DNA of 63,272 bases from Peptococcaceae bacterium. Lineage in GTDB: Bacteria; Bacillota; Desulfitobacteriia; Desulfitobacteriales; Syntrophobotulaceae. The position numbers and the translations under genes are program-made. The stretch covers positions 1-63,272 of the forward strand of contig DUML01000077.1 in NCBI GenBank assembly GCA_012839895.1, read 5' to 3'. The notes beneath the pieces were generated by a model, which ran no database searches, was not told the DNA's origin, and worked only from the letters and a program-made list of their open reading frames with translations. Shown here in pieces: positions 27,842-36,209 of the stretch; within the stretch, counting starts at the first letter, position 1; each line of letters starts with the position of its first letter.

Positions 27842-28783
27842 ATGAATGAAGTTTTAACAGTAGCTTTTTTTAAAGCGGCTATCATTGCGGGTACCCCTCT
27901 TCTCTTTGCCACCGTGGGCGAAATTATTACGGAAAAGGTCGGCAACCTCAATTTAGGGGTTGAAGGCATGATGTTGATGGGTGCGGTTGTAGGCTTCCAA
28001 GTGGGCTACACAACTAATAACCCTCTTTTGGCATTCATTGCAGCGGCTTTGGCCGGAGCCATCGGCTCTTTGATTTATGCTTTTCTGGCGGTGAGTTTAC
28101 GAGCTAACCAAGTGGTGACCGGCTTGGCCTTAACTACCTTTGGGACTGGTTTTGCCTCTTTTATGGGGCAGGGTTTGGTAGGGCTGAAAATGTCCGAACA
28201 ATTTTCGGCCAGTTTTCAAAAAATTAAAATTCCTTTCCTGGGTGATATTCCGGGCATCGGGGAAGTATTTTTCAATCATGATATTTTGGTTTATTTCGGT
28301 TATGTAACGGCCATTCTTTTGGGCCTTTATATTTATAAGACACGCATAGGTTTGAATTTAAGGGCGGTAGGCGAAAACCCGGCAGCCGCTGATGCTGCCA
28401 GTGTTCGGATTACTGCTTATAAATATACCCATATTCTTTTGGGCGGAGCCCTTTGCGGCCTAGGTGGGGCTTACCTTTCTCTGGTTCAGGTCCCTGTTTG
28501 GCAGGAGAATATCACTGCCGGCCGGGGGTGGATTGCCGTAGCTTTAGTTATTTTTGCTTCCTGGAGTCCCTACCGGGCTATACTGGGCTCCTACTTGTTC
28601 GGCGGGCTGGATATCATCGGCTTCCGCCTGCAAGGTACCGGCTTGGCTATATCAACTTATATTTTTGATATGGCACCTTATTTAATGACCATTATTATTT
28701 TGGTTATTGTCTCCTTCCGCAAGGACAGGAAGAATGCCCCGCCTAAAGCTTTAAGCGAACCTTATTTCCGGGAGGAACGGTGA
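27842..28783 (+). CDS. Nucleoside ABC importer permease 2 (NupQ/YufQ type)
   Basis: The 313-residue BPD_transp_2 permease shows EKVGNLNLGVEGMMLMGA, RANQVVTGLALTTFGTG and LCGLGGAYLSL, with eight to ten membrane segments. It is the last gene of the xpt-importer operon and is followed by a strong terminator at 28799-28845. The operon order binding protein-ATPase-permease-permease is that of Bacillus nupNOPQ. Confidence 0.92.
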   Translation: MNEVLTVAFFKAAIIAGTPLLFATVGEIITEKVGNLNLGVEGMMLMGAVVGFQVGYTTNNPLLAFIAAALAGAIGSLIYAFLAVSLRANQVVTGLALTTFGTGFASFMGQGLVGLKMSEQFSASFQKIKIPFLGDIPGIGEVFFNHDILVYFGYVTAILLGLYIYKTRIGLNLRAVGENPAAADAASVRITAYKYTHILLGGALCGLGGAYLSLVQVPVWQENITAGRGWIAVALVIFASWSPYRAILGSYLFGGLDIIGFRLQGTGLAISTYIFDMAPYLMTIIILVIVSFRKDRKNAPPKALSEPYFREER

Positions 28784-28798
28784 CCGGGGCGAGAGCTA

Positions 28799-28845
28799 AG
28801 CGGCCAAAGCCTATTTTACGGGCAGTTGGCCGCTTTTTGTTTTTT
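28799..28845 (+). terminator. Terminator of the nucleoside importer operon
   Basis: The arms AGCGGCCAA (28799-28807) and TTGGCCGCT (28826-28834) form a perfect 9-bp stem, followed by TTTTTGTTTTTT. The loop is long (18 bases). Confidence 0.85.
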
Positions 28846-28858
28846 CCCCATAAAGTAG

Positions 28859-28887
28859 TTGACAAAGGAGTATATACTGTATATACT
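28859..28887 (+). promoter_or_regulatory. Promoter of the GntR-ABC operon
   Basis: TTGACA (28859-28864), a 17-base spacer and TATACT (28882-28887): a near-consensus sigma-A promoter. The palindrome at 28869-28907 covers its spacer and -10 element, the position for a repressor. Confidence 0.8.
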
Positions 28888-28907
28888 GTTAATATACAGT
28901 ATATACT
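28869..28907. promoter_or_regulatory. GntR (YtrA-type) operator, 16-bp inverted repeat
   Basis: AGTATATACTGTATAT (28869-28884) and ATATACAGTATATACT (28892-28907) are exact reverse complements with a 7-base spacer. Within each arm AGTATATACT is itself a palindrome. The element overlaps the -10 box of the only promoter seen upstream of the gntR gene, so autoregulation is the simplest reading. Confidence 0.8.
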
Positions 28908-29050
28908 TAATTTATTTTTGTAACATCGCTTTAGAAAGTTGGAATTTCCAAGGTCGTGTCTGGGCAAAGACGGAAGATACAGTCAAAGGCAGTGAGATTC
29001 TAAGGCGGAGTAAAAGGAAGGATTTATCATAAAAGATTTGGAGAATAGGA

Positions 29051-29428
29051 ATGGATATAATAATCTCTAACACCAGCGACGAACCGATTTACCAACAAAT
29101 AATAGACCAGGTAAAAAAAATGATCATAGCCGGGGAAGTGGCGGAAGGGGAAGCTTTGCCTTCTATCAGGCAATTGGCTAAAGATTTAAGGATCAGTGTG
29201 ATAACCACGAAAAGAGCTTATGAAGAACTGGAACGAGAGGGGTTTATCAGGTCCGTCCAAGGCAAAGGTTCCTATGTAGCCCCTTATAACCGGGAAATAA
29301 TCAGGGAGAGCCGGCTTAAAATGATTGAAGAAAAATTAAGGGCAGTAATTGACGAGAGTAAAACCTTAAATATAAGCCTGGAGGAAGTTATTGATATTTT
29401 AAGGTATTTATACCAGGAAAAAGCCTAA
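29051..29428 (+). CDS. GntR-family regulator, YtrA subfamily
   Basis: The 125-residue protein has a winged helix-turn-helix of the GntR type (PIYQQIIDQVKKMIIAGEV, LPSIRQLAKDLRISVITTKR, GFIRSVQGKGSYVA) and only a short helical tail of about 45 residues. This is the YtrA subfamily, which has no large ligand domain and usually controls a linked ABC transporter. Both expected partners follow. The operator at 28869-28907 lies about 150 bases upstream. Confidence 0.9.
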   Translation: MDIIISNTSDEPIYQQIIDQVKKMIIAGEVAEGEALPSIRQLAKDLRISVITTKRAYEELEREGFIRSVQGKGSYVAPYNREIIRESRLKMIEEKLRAVIDESKTLNISLEEVIDILRYLYQEKA

Positions 29429-29607
29429 AAGAAAGACCTAAGAAAACGCCTGGAAAAACGTCCGGAAAACACAAGGATTATTAAGAGACATAACAAGCAA
29501 ACATCATTAAAGACAATTTTAAACAAACTTTTAAATCACTGAAAAATCAACGGGGGAGAGCCTCTCAAAGGAATCAAAGCAAAATATTGCATGTGGAGGG
29601 ATTTAGA

Positions 29608-30492
29608 GTGGATAGTAGCTATTGCTCTCAGGATTATCAAGGGCCAATCTTGGAAATCAGAGGACTGTGGAAAAAATTTAATAATTTTACCCTGCAGGAT
29701 ATTAATTTGCAGTTAGAAAGAGGCTTTGTCATGGGTTTTATCGGCCCTAACGGGTCCGGAAAAACAACCACAATTAAGCTTATTTTAAATTTGCTCCGGA
29801 AAGACAGGGGAGAGATAAGGGTATTCGGCCGGGATAATGTCATAGAGGAGAAGGAGATTAAAAACAGGATAGGTTTTGTTTTTGATGAGAACCATTATTA
29901 CGGCATTTTAACTATAAATGAAATGAAAAACTTAATTGCTCCTTTCTACAGCAATTGGAACGAAAAAACTTTTCAGAAGTATTTAAAAGAGTTTGACCTT
30001 AACCCCCAACAGAAAATTGACAGCTTGTCCAAAGGGATGAAGACTAAGTTCTCTCTGGCCATAGCTTTGTCTCACCAAGCAGAACTAATCCTCATGGATG
30101 AACCTACCTCCGGTCTTGATCCGGTGTTTCGCAGCGAATTGTTGGATATTCTTTATTATCTAATGCAGGATGAAAAGAAGGCCATTCTTTTTTCCACCCA
30201 CATTACTTCCGACCTGGAGAAGATTGCTGATTATATCACTTTTATTAACAAAGGGAGGATTGTTTTCTCAGCAGAAAAAGACAGAGTATTGGAAGAATAC
30301 CTATTGGTTAAAGGGTCTTTGGGGATATTGGATTCTTCACTGGAACGGGAATTCATCGGCTTAAGAAAAACCCCTGTGGGGTTTGAGGGTCTTATCGCCG
30401 AAAGAAACAGGCTGAGATGGCTTCAAGACAAGGTAGTTGCACAAAGACCCACCTTGGATGATATTATGGTCTATTTTGCTAAAGGGCAATAA
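29608..30492 (+). CDS. ABC transporter ATP-binding protein (YtrB-like)
   Basis: The 294-residue ATPase has Walker A GPNGSGKTT, Q-loop region VFDENHYYG, signature LSKGMKTKFSLAIAL, Walker B LILMDEPTSGLDP and a switch His in STHITSDLEK. GTG 29608 is chosen because GGAGGG lies 7 bases upstream; an in-frame TTG at 29587 has no ribosome site. It follows the GntR regulator by 179 bases that show nothing else and precedes the permease by 13 bases. YtrA-linked ABC systems respond to cell-wall-active antibiotics in several Firmicutes. Confidence 0.9.
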   Translation: MDSSYCSQDYQGPILEIRGLWKKFNNFTLQDINLQLERGFVMGFIGPNGSGKTTTIKLILNLLRKDRGEIRVFGRDNVIEEKEIKNRIGFVFDENHYYGILTINEMKNLIAPFYSNWNEKTFQKYLKEFDLNPQQKIDSLSKGMKTKFSLAIALSHQAELILMDEPTSGLDPVFRSELLDILYYLMQDEKKAILFSTHITSDLEKIADYITFINKGRIVFSAEKDRVLEEYLLVKGSLGILDSSLEREFIGLRKTPVGFEGLIAERNRLRWLQDKVVAQRPTLDDIMVYFAKGQ

Positions 30493-30505
30493 GGGGGAAA
30501 AGACA

Positions 30506-31198
30506 ATGGGAAAATTGATCTGGAAAGATATCCAAGTTCAAAAAAGGGAAAAAACACTTTTTATTGTAATTTTTCTAAGCTTATGCGTCGGTTATGTGAT
30601 GTTTACAAATCCAGGAATAGCCAGTATTCAGCTTATTGTCGGCGTTTATCTGATGATCACCTATGCTAATGCCTATGATTATAAATACAATGCGGAAATT
30701 GTGATTAACAGCTTGCCTGTGGACCGAAAACAGATTGTTACAGCCAAGTACCTTTCCAGCCTTGTCTACTGTCTTTTAATGCTCACTGTAGCTCTGCCGG
30801 TTGGCATTTTATTGAGCTTCACGGGTTTGCCCGGTAGTACAGGGTTTAATCTTGGGGTGGTGGGGAGATTTATAATGCTTAGTGTTTTTATACTTGTCCT
30901 TTATATCTCCTTCTACTTTCCTGTCTATTATAAATTAGGATATCTGAATTCCCGTTGGGCTAATTTTATTGCTTTTTTCTTCATTTTCGGTTCAATCGGG
31001 TTTATCGGTGCCAGCGGGCGGGATTTACCGAGCTACGGTGAGCCCATGACCCGGGAAACTGCGTTACAGTATTTTCAAGGGATTCTGGCAGGCAATGAAA
31101 GTATGAGTTTTTATTTTAGTTTGATGGGGATAAGTATTTTGCTTTTACTTCTTTCCAGACAGTTATCAATAGCCATTTACAGACGGAAAGAATTTTAG
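30506..31198 (+). CDS. ABC-2 type permease of the GntR-linked transporter
   Basis: The 230-residue protein has six hydrophobic segments and resembles ABC-2 permeases of the YtrC/BcrB or ABC2_membrane_7 kind (MGKLIWKDIQVQKREK start, YDYKYNAEIVINSLPVDRKQIV motif). The VINSLPVDRKxIVxAKY pattern is a hallmark of this family. ATG 30506 has AGGGGG about 8 bases upstream; the frame is open further upstream but lies within the ATPase gene. It completes the GntR-ATPase-permease operon. Confidence 0.85.
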   Translation: MGKLIWKDIQVQKREKTLFIVIFLSLCVGYVMFTNPGIASIQLIVGVYLMITYANAYDYKYNAEIVINSLPVDRKQIVTAKYLSSLVYCLLMLTVALPVGILLSFTGLPGSTGFNLGVVGRFIMLSVFILVLYISFYFPVYYKLGYLNSRWANFIAFFFIFGSIGFIGASGRDLPSYGEPMTRETALQYFQGILAGNESMSFYFSLMGISILLLLLSRQLSIAIYRRKEF

Positions 31199-31275
31199 AA
31201 ATATTCTCTTGCTGATAAAGGCTTAAGTGACAAAAGGGCTGTTGCTTCCTAAGTTTGCAAGGGTAATATAGCAAG

Positions 31276-32244
31276 TCAATTGGAGGTGTACTCTAGATAG
31301 CCCTCCTGGTCTTTTTTTAGCCAGCTCAGTAAATCATCTTCCCGTAGTTGTTTAATGTTTTCGAGGGATTCCTCTGTCCAGTCATAAAAACCCGCGCCGG
31401 TTTTAACTCCAAGCCTCCCTTTCCGGACATTGTCGGTAAGGAGAGAAGGAACTTGGCTTAAATTACAAAGATCGGGGATAAGGTAGGAGGCGATATTCTG
31501 AAAGATGTCCAGGCCGCCCAAATCTACACTTTCCAGGGGGCCGGTTACGGCTAATCGACGCCCTAAAGCGTATTTAACGGTAGCGTCCACTGCTTCCTTG
31601 CTTGCTATCCCTGCTTCCACAAGGGCTAAGGCTTCCCGCAGCATGGCAAGCTGCAGCCTGTTGCCGATAAATCCCAATGTTTCTTTTTTTAAGACCACTG
31701 GTTTTTTACCTGCTTTTTTTAATAATTCAGTGGTGAAGGCAACGGTGTTTTGAGAGGTATTTTCCCCCGGGACAACCTCTACAAGTGGGATCAGGTGGGG
31801 TGGGTTCCAGAAATGAGCTACCACAAAACGTTCTTGATATTTAAGATTTTGGGCAAGGGCTGTGGGACTGAGGCCGGATGTGCTCGAGGCAAAGATCGTA
31901 GTCGGTGAGCAGAACTGTTCCAGTTTGGCAAATAAATCTTGTTTAAGAGCAAGGTTTTCGGCAATTGCTTCAATAACAAAATCTGTATCCTCCGATGCTT
32001 CTTCCAGGCAGGTTGTACCCTGGATTTTGGCCTTAATCCGTTGGATTTGCGCCAATTCCACTAAACCGTGCCGAGCAAATTTTTCAAGTAGATCATTAAT
32101 GACGGCAAAACTTCGCTGAATGCCGGCGGCGGAACGGCTGTACATATGTACCTGGTACCCGGCTAGGGCAAAGGTAAGGGCAATACCCGGTCCCATGGTA
32201 CCGGCGCCCAGGCAGCTTATTTTTTTTACCTTTTCAACGTTCAT
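31276..32244 (-). CDS. 3-hydroxyacyl-CoA dehydrogenase family protein
   Basis: The 322-residue protein has an N-terminal Rossmann NAD motif (GAGTMGPGIA), the catalytic segment ASSTSGLSPTAL with AHFWNPPHLIPLVEVV, and the dimerisation domain start GFIGNRLQLAMLREAL with GPLESVDLGGLD and GAGFYDW. It oxidises an L-3-hydroxyacyl-CoA (or a related hydroxy acid, as in lambda-crystallin/gulonate dehydrogenases). It is about 40 residues longer than clostridial Hbd, which points to a specialised substrate. ATG 32244 has GAGGT about 9 bases upstream and gives the normal N-terminus. It is single and convergent with the ABC operon. The gap 32245-32528 on its upstream side is AT-rich with no gene. Confidence 0.88.
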   Translation of the reverse strand: MNVEKVKKISCLGAGTMGPGIALTFALAGYQVHMYSRSAAGIQRSFAVINDLLEKFARHGLVELAQIQRIKAKIQGTTCLEEASEDTDFVIEAIAENLALKQDLFAKLEQFCSPTTIFASSTSGLSPTALAQNLKYQERFVVAHFWNPPHLIPLVEVVPGENTSQNTVAFTTELLKKAGKKPVVLKKETLGFIGNRLQLAMLREALALVEAGIASKEAVDATVKYALGRRLAVTGPLESVDLGGLDIFQNIASYLIPDLCNLSQVPSLLTDNVRKGRLGVKTGAGFYDWTEESLENIKQLREDDLLSWLKKDQEGYLEYTSN

Positions 32245-32528
32245 TTTAAGATACCTCGTTAACGGAAATTTTCTTTCAATTGAATTCAATTGTAAAAGGA
32301 GTTATTAAAAATAATTATACCATTTTTTGTATATGTAGATATAAATAAATGTCCTTTCTTAAAATAAACAGAGACTTCCAAACAAAAAAATCAAAATATT
32401 GCAGGATAATTTTTGACTTTATTATCGCTAACCCAGTTGGTATTATTTGCAGGTTGGCTTGCTAGATATATTTTTATTTTTTAGGAAAAATAAAATTACA
32501 AAACAATCATTAAGAAGGGGTATTATCT

Positions 32529-33095
32529 ATGAGGAAAATTAAAGATAGGCATACATTGGGGGTCGTTGCCGGTATCATAGGGACTATTCCCAAAATTTTA
32601 ATTGATGAAATTTCCTTGCGTAAAAACATTTCCAAAAGGTCATATAGGCATACGGCAGCAGGAGTTTGGGTTAATTCCCAGAAAGAAGCAATGAGTTGGA
32701 AAGGAAGCTTCTTAGGCACTATCATGGATACCGGTTTGAGCGTGATGGGGGCAATTGTCAAACTTAATTATCTTAGCAAATATGGCCGGGATAACATCAT
32801 TTTAAAAGGAGCCTTATTCGGAACATCCTTTGGCGCAATTATTACTGCAATCTTAAGCGGTCTCAGTTACAACAAAGTTAAACCGAAGGACGCAGCCAGT
32901 AATCTTTCTTACGTTTTTGCCAACTGTATTTATGGAATCACTACGGCCTTGGCACTTGCCAAGTTAGGCGATGACAGTTTATTTGACAGTAAACCGCTAA
33001 ATGACTACCTTAAGCCAACAAAGTCAACAACCGATGAAGCCCTTACCGGAAAACCTCAAAATAGTCCGGTACCAAAAGAGGTATATTTACATTAA
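32529..33095 (+). CDS. Uncharacterised membrane protein, YqhR-like in outline
   Basis: The 188-residue protein has hydrophobic segments near residues 10-25, 60-80, 92-112 and 125-145 and a hydrophilic, Pro/Ser/Thr-rich C-terminal tail. GAIVKLNYLSKYGRDNIILKGALFGTSFGAI is its most distinctive stretch (longer than quoted motifs elsewhere, residues about 75-105). It resembles small membrane proteins seen in Peptococcaceae, but no function is known to me. GAAGGGG precedes the ATG. It converges on the LytTR gene with only 16 bases between. Confidence 0.65.
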   Translation: MRKIKDRHTLGVVAGIIGTIPKILIDEISLRKNISKRSYRHTAAGVWVNSQKEAMSWKGSFLGTIMDTGLSVMGAIVKLNYLSKYGRDNIILKGALFGTSFGAIITAILSGLSYNKVKPKDAASNLSYVFANCIYGITTALALAKLGDDSLFDSKPLNDYLKPTKSTTDEALTGKPQNSPVPKEVYLH

Positions 33096-33111
33096 TTTTA
33101 GTACTCTAACA

Positions 33112-33858
33112 TTAGTACTCTAGCATTTTTTTCAGTATACCTATATTCCTTTTACTGACAAGGACTGTATCTTTAATATCCGCAAAGCCGAGTTCTAAGT
33201 TGGTTTTGGAATAACTGATAAACCTTGACACCTTATCCAGATTAACCAGATAAGAACGGTGGCAGCGGAAAAAATTACTGTTCTGGAGTTTGCTTTCGAA
33301 ATATTCCAAAGTGCTGGTCGAAGTATACATCCTATTTATTGTCCGTATTAAGACGGTTTTATCATTGGCTTCAAAGAAATAAATATCTTCCGGTTTTAAA
33401 AGAATAATCTCTTCGTCACAATTGACGAAGATTTTTTTGGCTGATTCTTTAAATTGCTGATTAAGTTGAATGATATTATCCGGTTCTATTCGCTTAGAGT
33501 CGAACCTTAGCAGTTTATCTATGCATTGGTTGAAGCGTTCCTGGGTCAAGGGCTTTAAGAGGTAATCCATAGCATTTAGCTCAAAAGCTCTTAAAGCATA
33601 TTCATGAAAGGAAGTTATAAAAACAATGTTGGTTTGGGGAAGCAGCCGGACAATCTGTTCCGCCAGGTAGAGACCGCTGAATTCCGGCATGCTGATATCC
33701 AGGAAGACAATTTGGGGCCGGAACCTTTTAATTTCCTCTAGGGCTTCCTTGGGATCGATATATTGGCCGATGATTTGCACCTTGCCGTTGACAGCGGACA
33801 TTTTTTGCAACTGATTTAAAGCAGCAATTTCATCGTCGATAGCTATGGCTTTAAGCAT
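33112..33858 (-). CDS. LytTR-family response regulator
   Basis: The 248-residue protein has an N-terminal receiver domain (AIDDE acidic pair, phospho-Asp in VFLDISMPEFSG near residue 53, switch Thr in FITSF, Lys in LLKPL) and a C-terminal LytTR DNA-binding domain (about 145-245; FFEANDKTVLIRT, FFRCHRSYLVNLDKV). LytTR regulators bind pairs of short direct repeats and often control surface, biofilm or virulence genes. It overlaps the end of the histidine kinase gene by 8 bases. The divergent giant surface-protein gene is an obvious candidate target. Confidence 0.9.
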   Translation of the reverse strand: MLKAIAIDDEIAALNQLQKMSAVNGKVQIIGQYIDPKEALEEIKRFRPQIVFLDISMPEFSGLYLAEQIVRLLPQTNIVFITSFHEYALRAFELNAMDYLLKPLTQERFNQCIDKLLRFDSKRIEPDNIIQLNQQFKESAKKIFVNCDEEIILLKPEDIYFFEANDKTVLIRTINRMYTSTSTLEYFESKLQNSNFFRCHRSYLVNLDKVSRFISYSKTNLELGFADIKDTVLVSKRNIGILKKMLEY

Positions 33859-35773
33859 AAAACATCCTCCGTTCCATGGGGAAAATCAGAGTGACTTCCG
33901 TGCCTCGCCCTTTCTCGCTTTGAATTTTAATATCATTATTGTAATACAACTGCATCCGTTTACGAATATTCTTCAGAGCTAGGCCGTTTCCGGAAGACTT
34001 GCTCTCTTGCCGGGCATTGTCTTCTTGGCGATTTTTCTCATCATGAAATAAGCGGTAAAGCTCAATTTTGCTCATGCCCGTACCGTTGTCGCGAACGCTG
34101 ATTACCATGTCCCCATTATTTTCTTCTTTGGCCGAGATGAGTATTTCCAGCCTTTCGCCGCGGAAACCATGCTTTACGGCATTTTCCACCAGCGGTTGGA
34201 GGAGAAAAGGCCGGATCATCCGGTTGAGGCATTGTTTGTCAATTTCCAATTTTAAGTCTAGCTTAAAATTGAAACGGACATTTTGCATATTAATAAAAGG
34301 AAGAAATTATTCCCAATTCCTCCTGCACAGGGATGAGTTCATCGTGAATCACCGAGTCGTATTTGAATTTGCTTCTAAGAAAATGACTCAGTTCATCCAG
34401 TAGTCTCTTGGACTCTTGGGGGTTTTCGTCAATCAAATCCTGGATGTTATTTAAGACATTACAAAGAAAATGAGGTTTGATTTGAGATTGCAGCAGCTTG
34501 AGCTGGGTTTCCACGGTTTGTTTTGCTCTGGTATATTGTTCCGAGATGTTAATGAAGATTAGATAGATTTGGCAGAAAAGAAACACTAAGAAAGCCAGAG
34601 CGTAAATGTGGGAGGTATTGTAGTCTAAACTTCTGTTTTCTACGTGCAAGGCATCATTTATCACGGCCATTAAGAGGAGAAGGCAACCAATGATGACGAC
34701 CCCCGAAGAGGAACGGGTTTTAATGTAATTTCTCAGCACCACTAAAAAGGCATACGTAAAAGCTATCAAGACAACCAAGATATAAACGCGGACAAATTGC
34801 GTAAATATTCTTGGCGTCGCCACAAGTGTAAAAAGAATCAGCAAGCCTGAGAAGAAGGTAATAGCCAGGTAAATATTCCGGTTGCATTCGTTTTTGTACA
34901 TATTATAAATAAACATGGGATAAAAAAGAGCCCCCAGTGGCATAGTGATATACTCGAGCCTGACCAGGGCTTCAAAGGGAAGGAAATCAATTAAATTGGT
35001 GATGGCAATTTCCCTTACTGCATTTTCTCTCAAGGCGGAAAATATACAAAACAACCCGAGAGAAAGACAGGGGAAATTTTTTCAATAAGGCTGAATGAAA
35101 GCAGGAAAATGGCCATAATTGAGAGGATGCCGAATAAGATGTAGCTTCTCATTAGATTTACTTCCCGGTATTTAAGAATGTCATCTTTGTTTCCGATGAG
35201 AATGCCTTTCCACATTCCCCCTTTGGCGTGATGAAAATTGGAAATGTGGACGACAAGATCAAGCTCCGGGGTGGTAGGGTTGTAGAAGGCCACTCCCGGT
35301 TTCCATTGGGGAATTTCCTCTTCTTTGGAGGTGCCGGTACGCCCGTTTTGGGCAACCAACTCCCCGTTAATATAGAGCCTGTAGGAACTGGACATATCCG
35401 GCAGCTTAAGCCCAATTTGGCCGGTGTTTTCGGCGAGCCTGATTTTTAGGCGGTATGAACCGTAGCCGTCAGCTCCCATAAGTTTTCCGTCATAAGCAAG
35501 GTTGTTCCACAAGGCAGGCACATCGATATATGAGGGTGCGGGTTCCTGTTTGGAGAGGGGATCAATAAAAGCAAAAGGATAGAAAGCCCAATTGCCCGCC
35601 AAAAAAACCGCGCCGCCTTGGGCAAAATCGAGGTCATGAAGGTCAAGAAAGCCTTTTTCAGCTTCTTTGGTCGGTCTATTGGACAAGGAGTCAAAGACAA
35701 AACTATAAATAATGTAAACCATCAGGACCAGGCAAGTTATAGCTAATAATCTGTCCAGTTTCAGTTTGCGCAT
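33851..35773 (-). pseudogene. LytS-like 7TMR-DISM sensor histidine kinase split by two frameshifts
   Basis: Three successive frames together encode one kinase of about 640 residues. The first (35773 to about 35045) has an N-terminal membrane helix, a 7TMR-DISMED2 jelly-roll sensor (VPALWNN, GYGSYRLKIRL) and the first of the seven membrane helices. The second (about 35045-34290) has the remaining helices and the His box LQSQIKPHFLCNVLNNIQDL. The third (about 34290-33851) has the HATPase core (PLVENAVKHGF, DNGTGM, GNGLALKNIRKR). The breaks fall beside TTTCTCTCGGG and CCTTTTATT; each needs one base to restore the frame. All catalytic motifs survive. ATG 35773 follows GGGGGA by 7 bases. This is either a recently broken gene or assembly error. 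Confidence 0.8.
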
Positions 35774-35906
35774 AGGGAAATCCCCCGCTACTAAGTTTCC
35801 ATTCGAAACATACCTCAAGACATTCAAGTTCTATTTAGCGTCACTGGCGAAGAAAATAATACCATTTACGAAAAATTTCGTTAAATAAAACCAATTTCTT
35901 GTAATA

Positions 35907-35928
35907 TTATATCATGATTATATCATGA
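35907..35928. repeat. 11-bp tandem repeat upstream of the giant gene
   Basis: TTATATCATGA occurs twice head to tail (35907-35917, 35918-35928). The 11-base period puts both copies on nearly the same face of the helix. It lies 280 bases upstream of the giant gene and 135 upstream of the histidine kinase start. Confidence 0.7.
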
Positions 35929-35980
35929 GCATGTTGTGCCCGCCATAAAATTCTCATTCGAAAAATTTTATCCAAACAAT

Positions 35981-36019
35981 ATGTTCATGCCGTTTATGAA
36001 CTTTTATGTTCATGCGGTT
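35981..36019 (+). promoter_or_regulatory. Direct-repeat pair, candidate regulator site for the giant gene
   Basis: ATGTTCATGCCGTT (35981-35994) and ATGTTCATGCGGTT (36006-36019) differ at one of 14 positions and are 25 bases apart start to start. Between them ATGAAC/GTTCAT also forms an inverted repeat. A TATACT hexamer follows at 36031-36036, so the second copy is where a -35 element would be. LytTR regulators recognise paired direct repeats, though usually about 21-22 bases apart. Confidence 0.5.
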
Positions 36020-36069
36020 GCTTCGAGCAGTATACTATGTTTTCAGCTAAGACTTGAAGGGGAAGAAAA

Positions 36070-36151
36070 CATTGGCGACAGAACCTGGAAACAGGGGCAA
36101 TGCAGAGTTTGGTCGAAAGAAAAGGGTAAGTCGTAGCGGAGAATGTTCTCC
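36070..36151 (+). promoter_or_regulatory. Structured 5' leader of the giant gene
   Basis: CATTG (36070-36074) pairs with CAATG (36098-36102) around an inner CCTG-GAAA-CAGG hairpin with a GNRA-type tetraloop (36084-36095). Downstream GGAGAA/TTCTCC (36138-36151) is a perfect 6-bp hairpin with a 2-base loop. The region ends 40 bases before the ribosome site GGAGGAGGAG of the giant gene. It does not match the c-di-GMP, purine, TPP, cobalamin or glycine riboswitch consensus as I know them. The stretch 35828-36209 contains no gene. Confidence 0.45.
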
Positions 36152-36209
36152 CTAACGGGAAGTTTGTAAAAGAAATGAGTAATTCTTAAATAACTGGAGG
36201 AGGAGAAAA

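Noticed and set aside
36020-36209. c-di-GMP (GEMM) riboswitch upstream of the giant gene
   Set aside because: A GAAA-capped hairpin is present, but the conserved core of the class (CACGCA, GACGCAAAGC) is missing. It is kept only as an unassigned structured leader.
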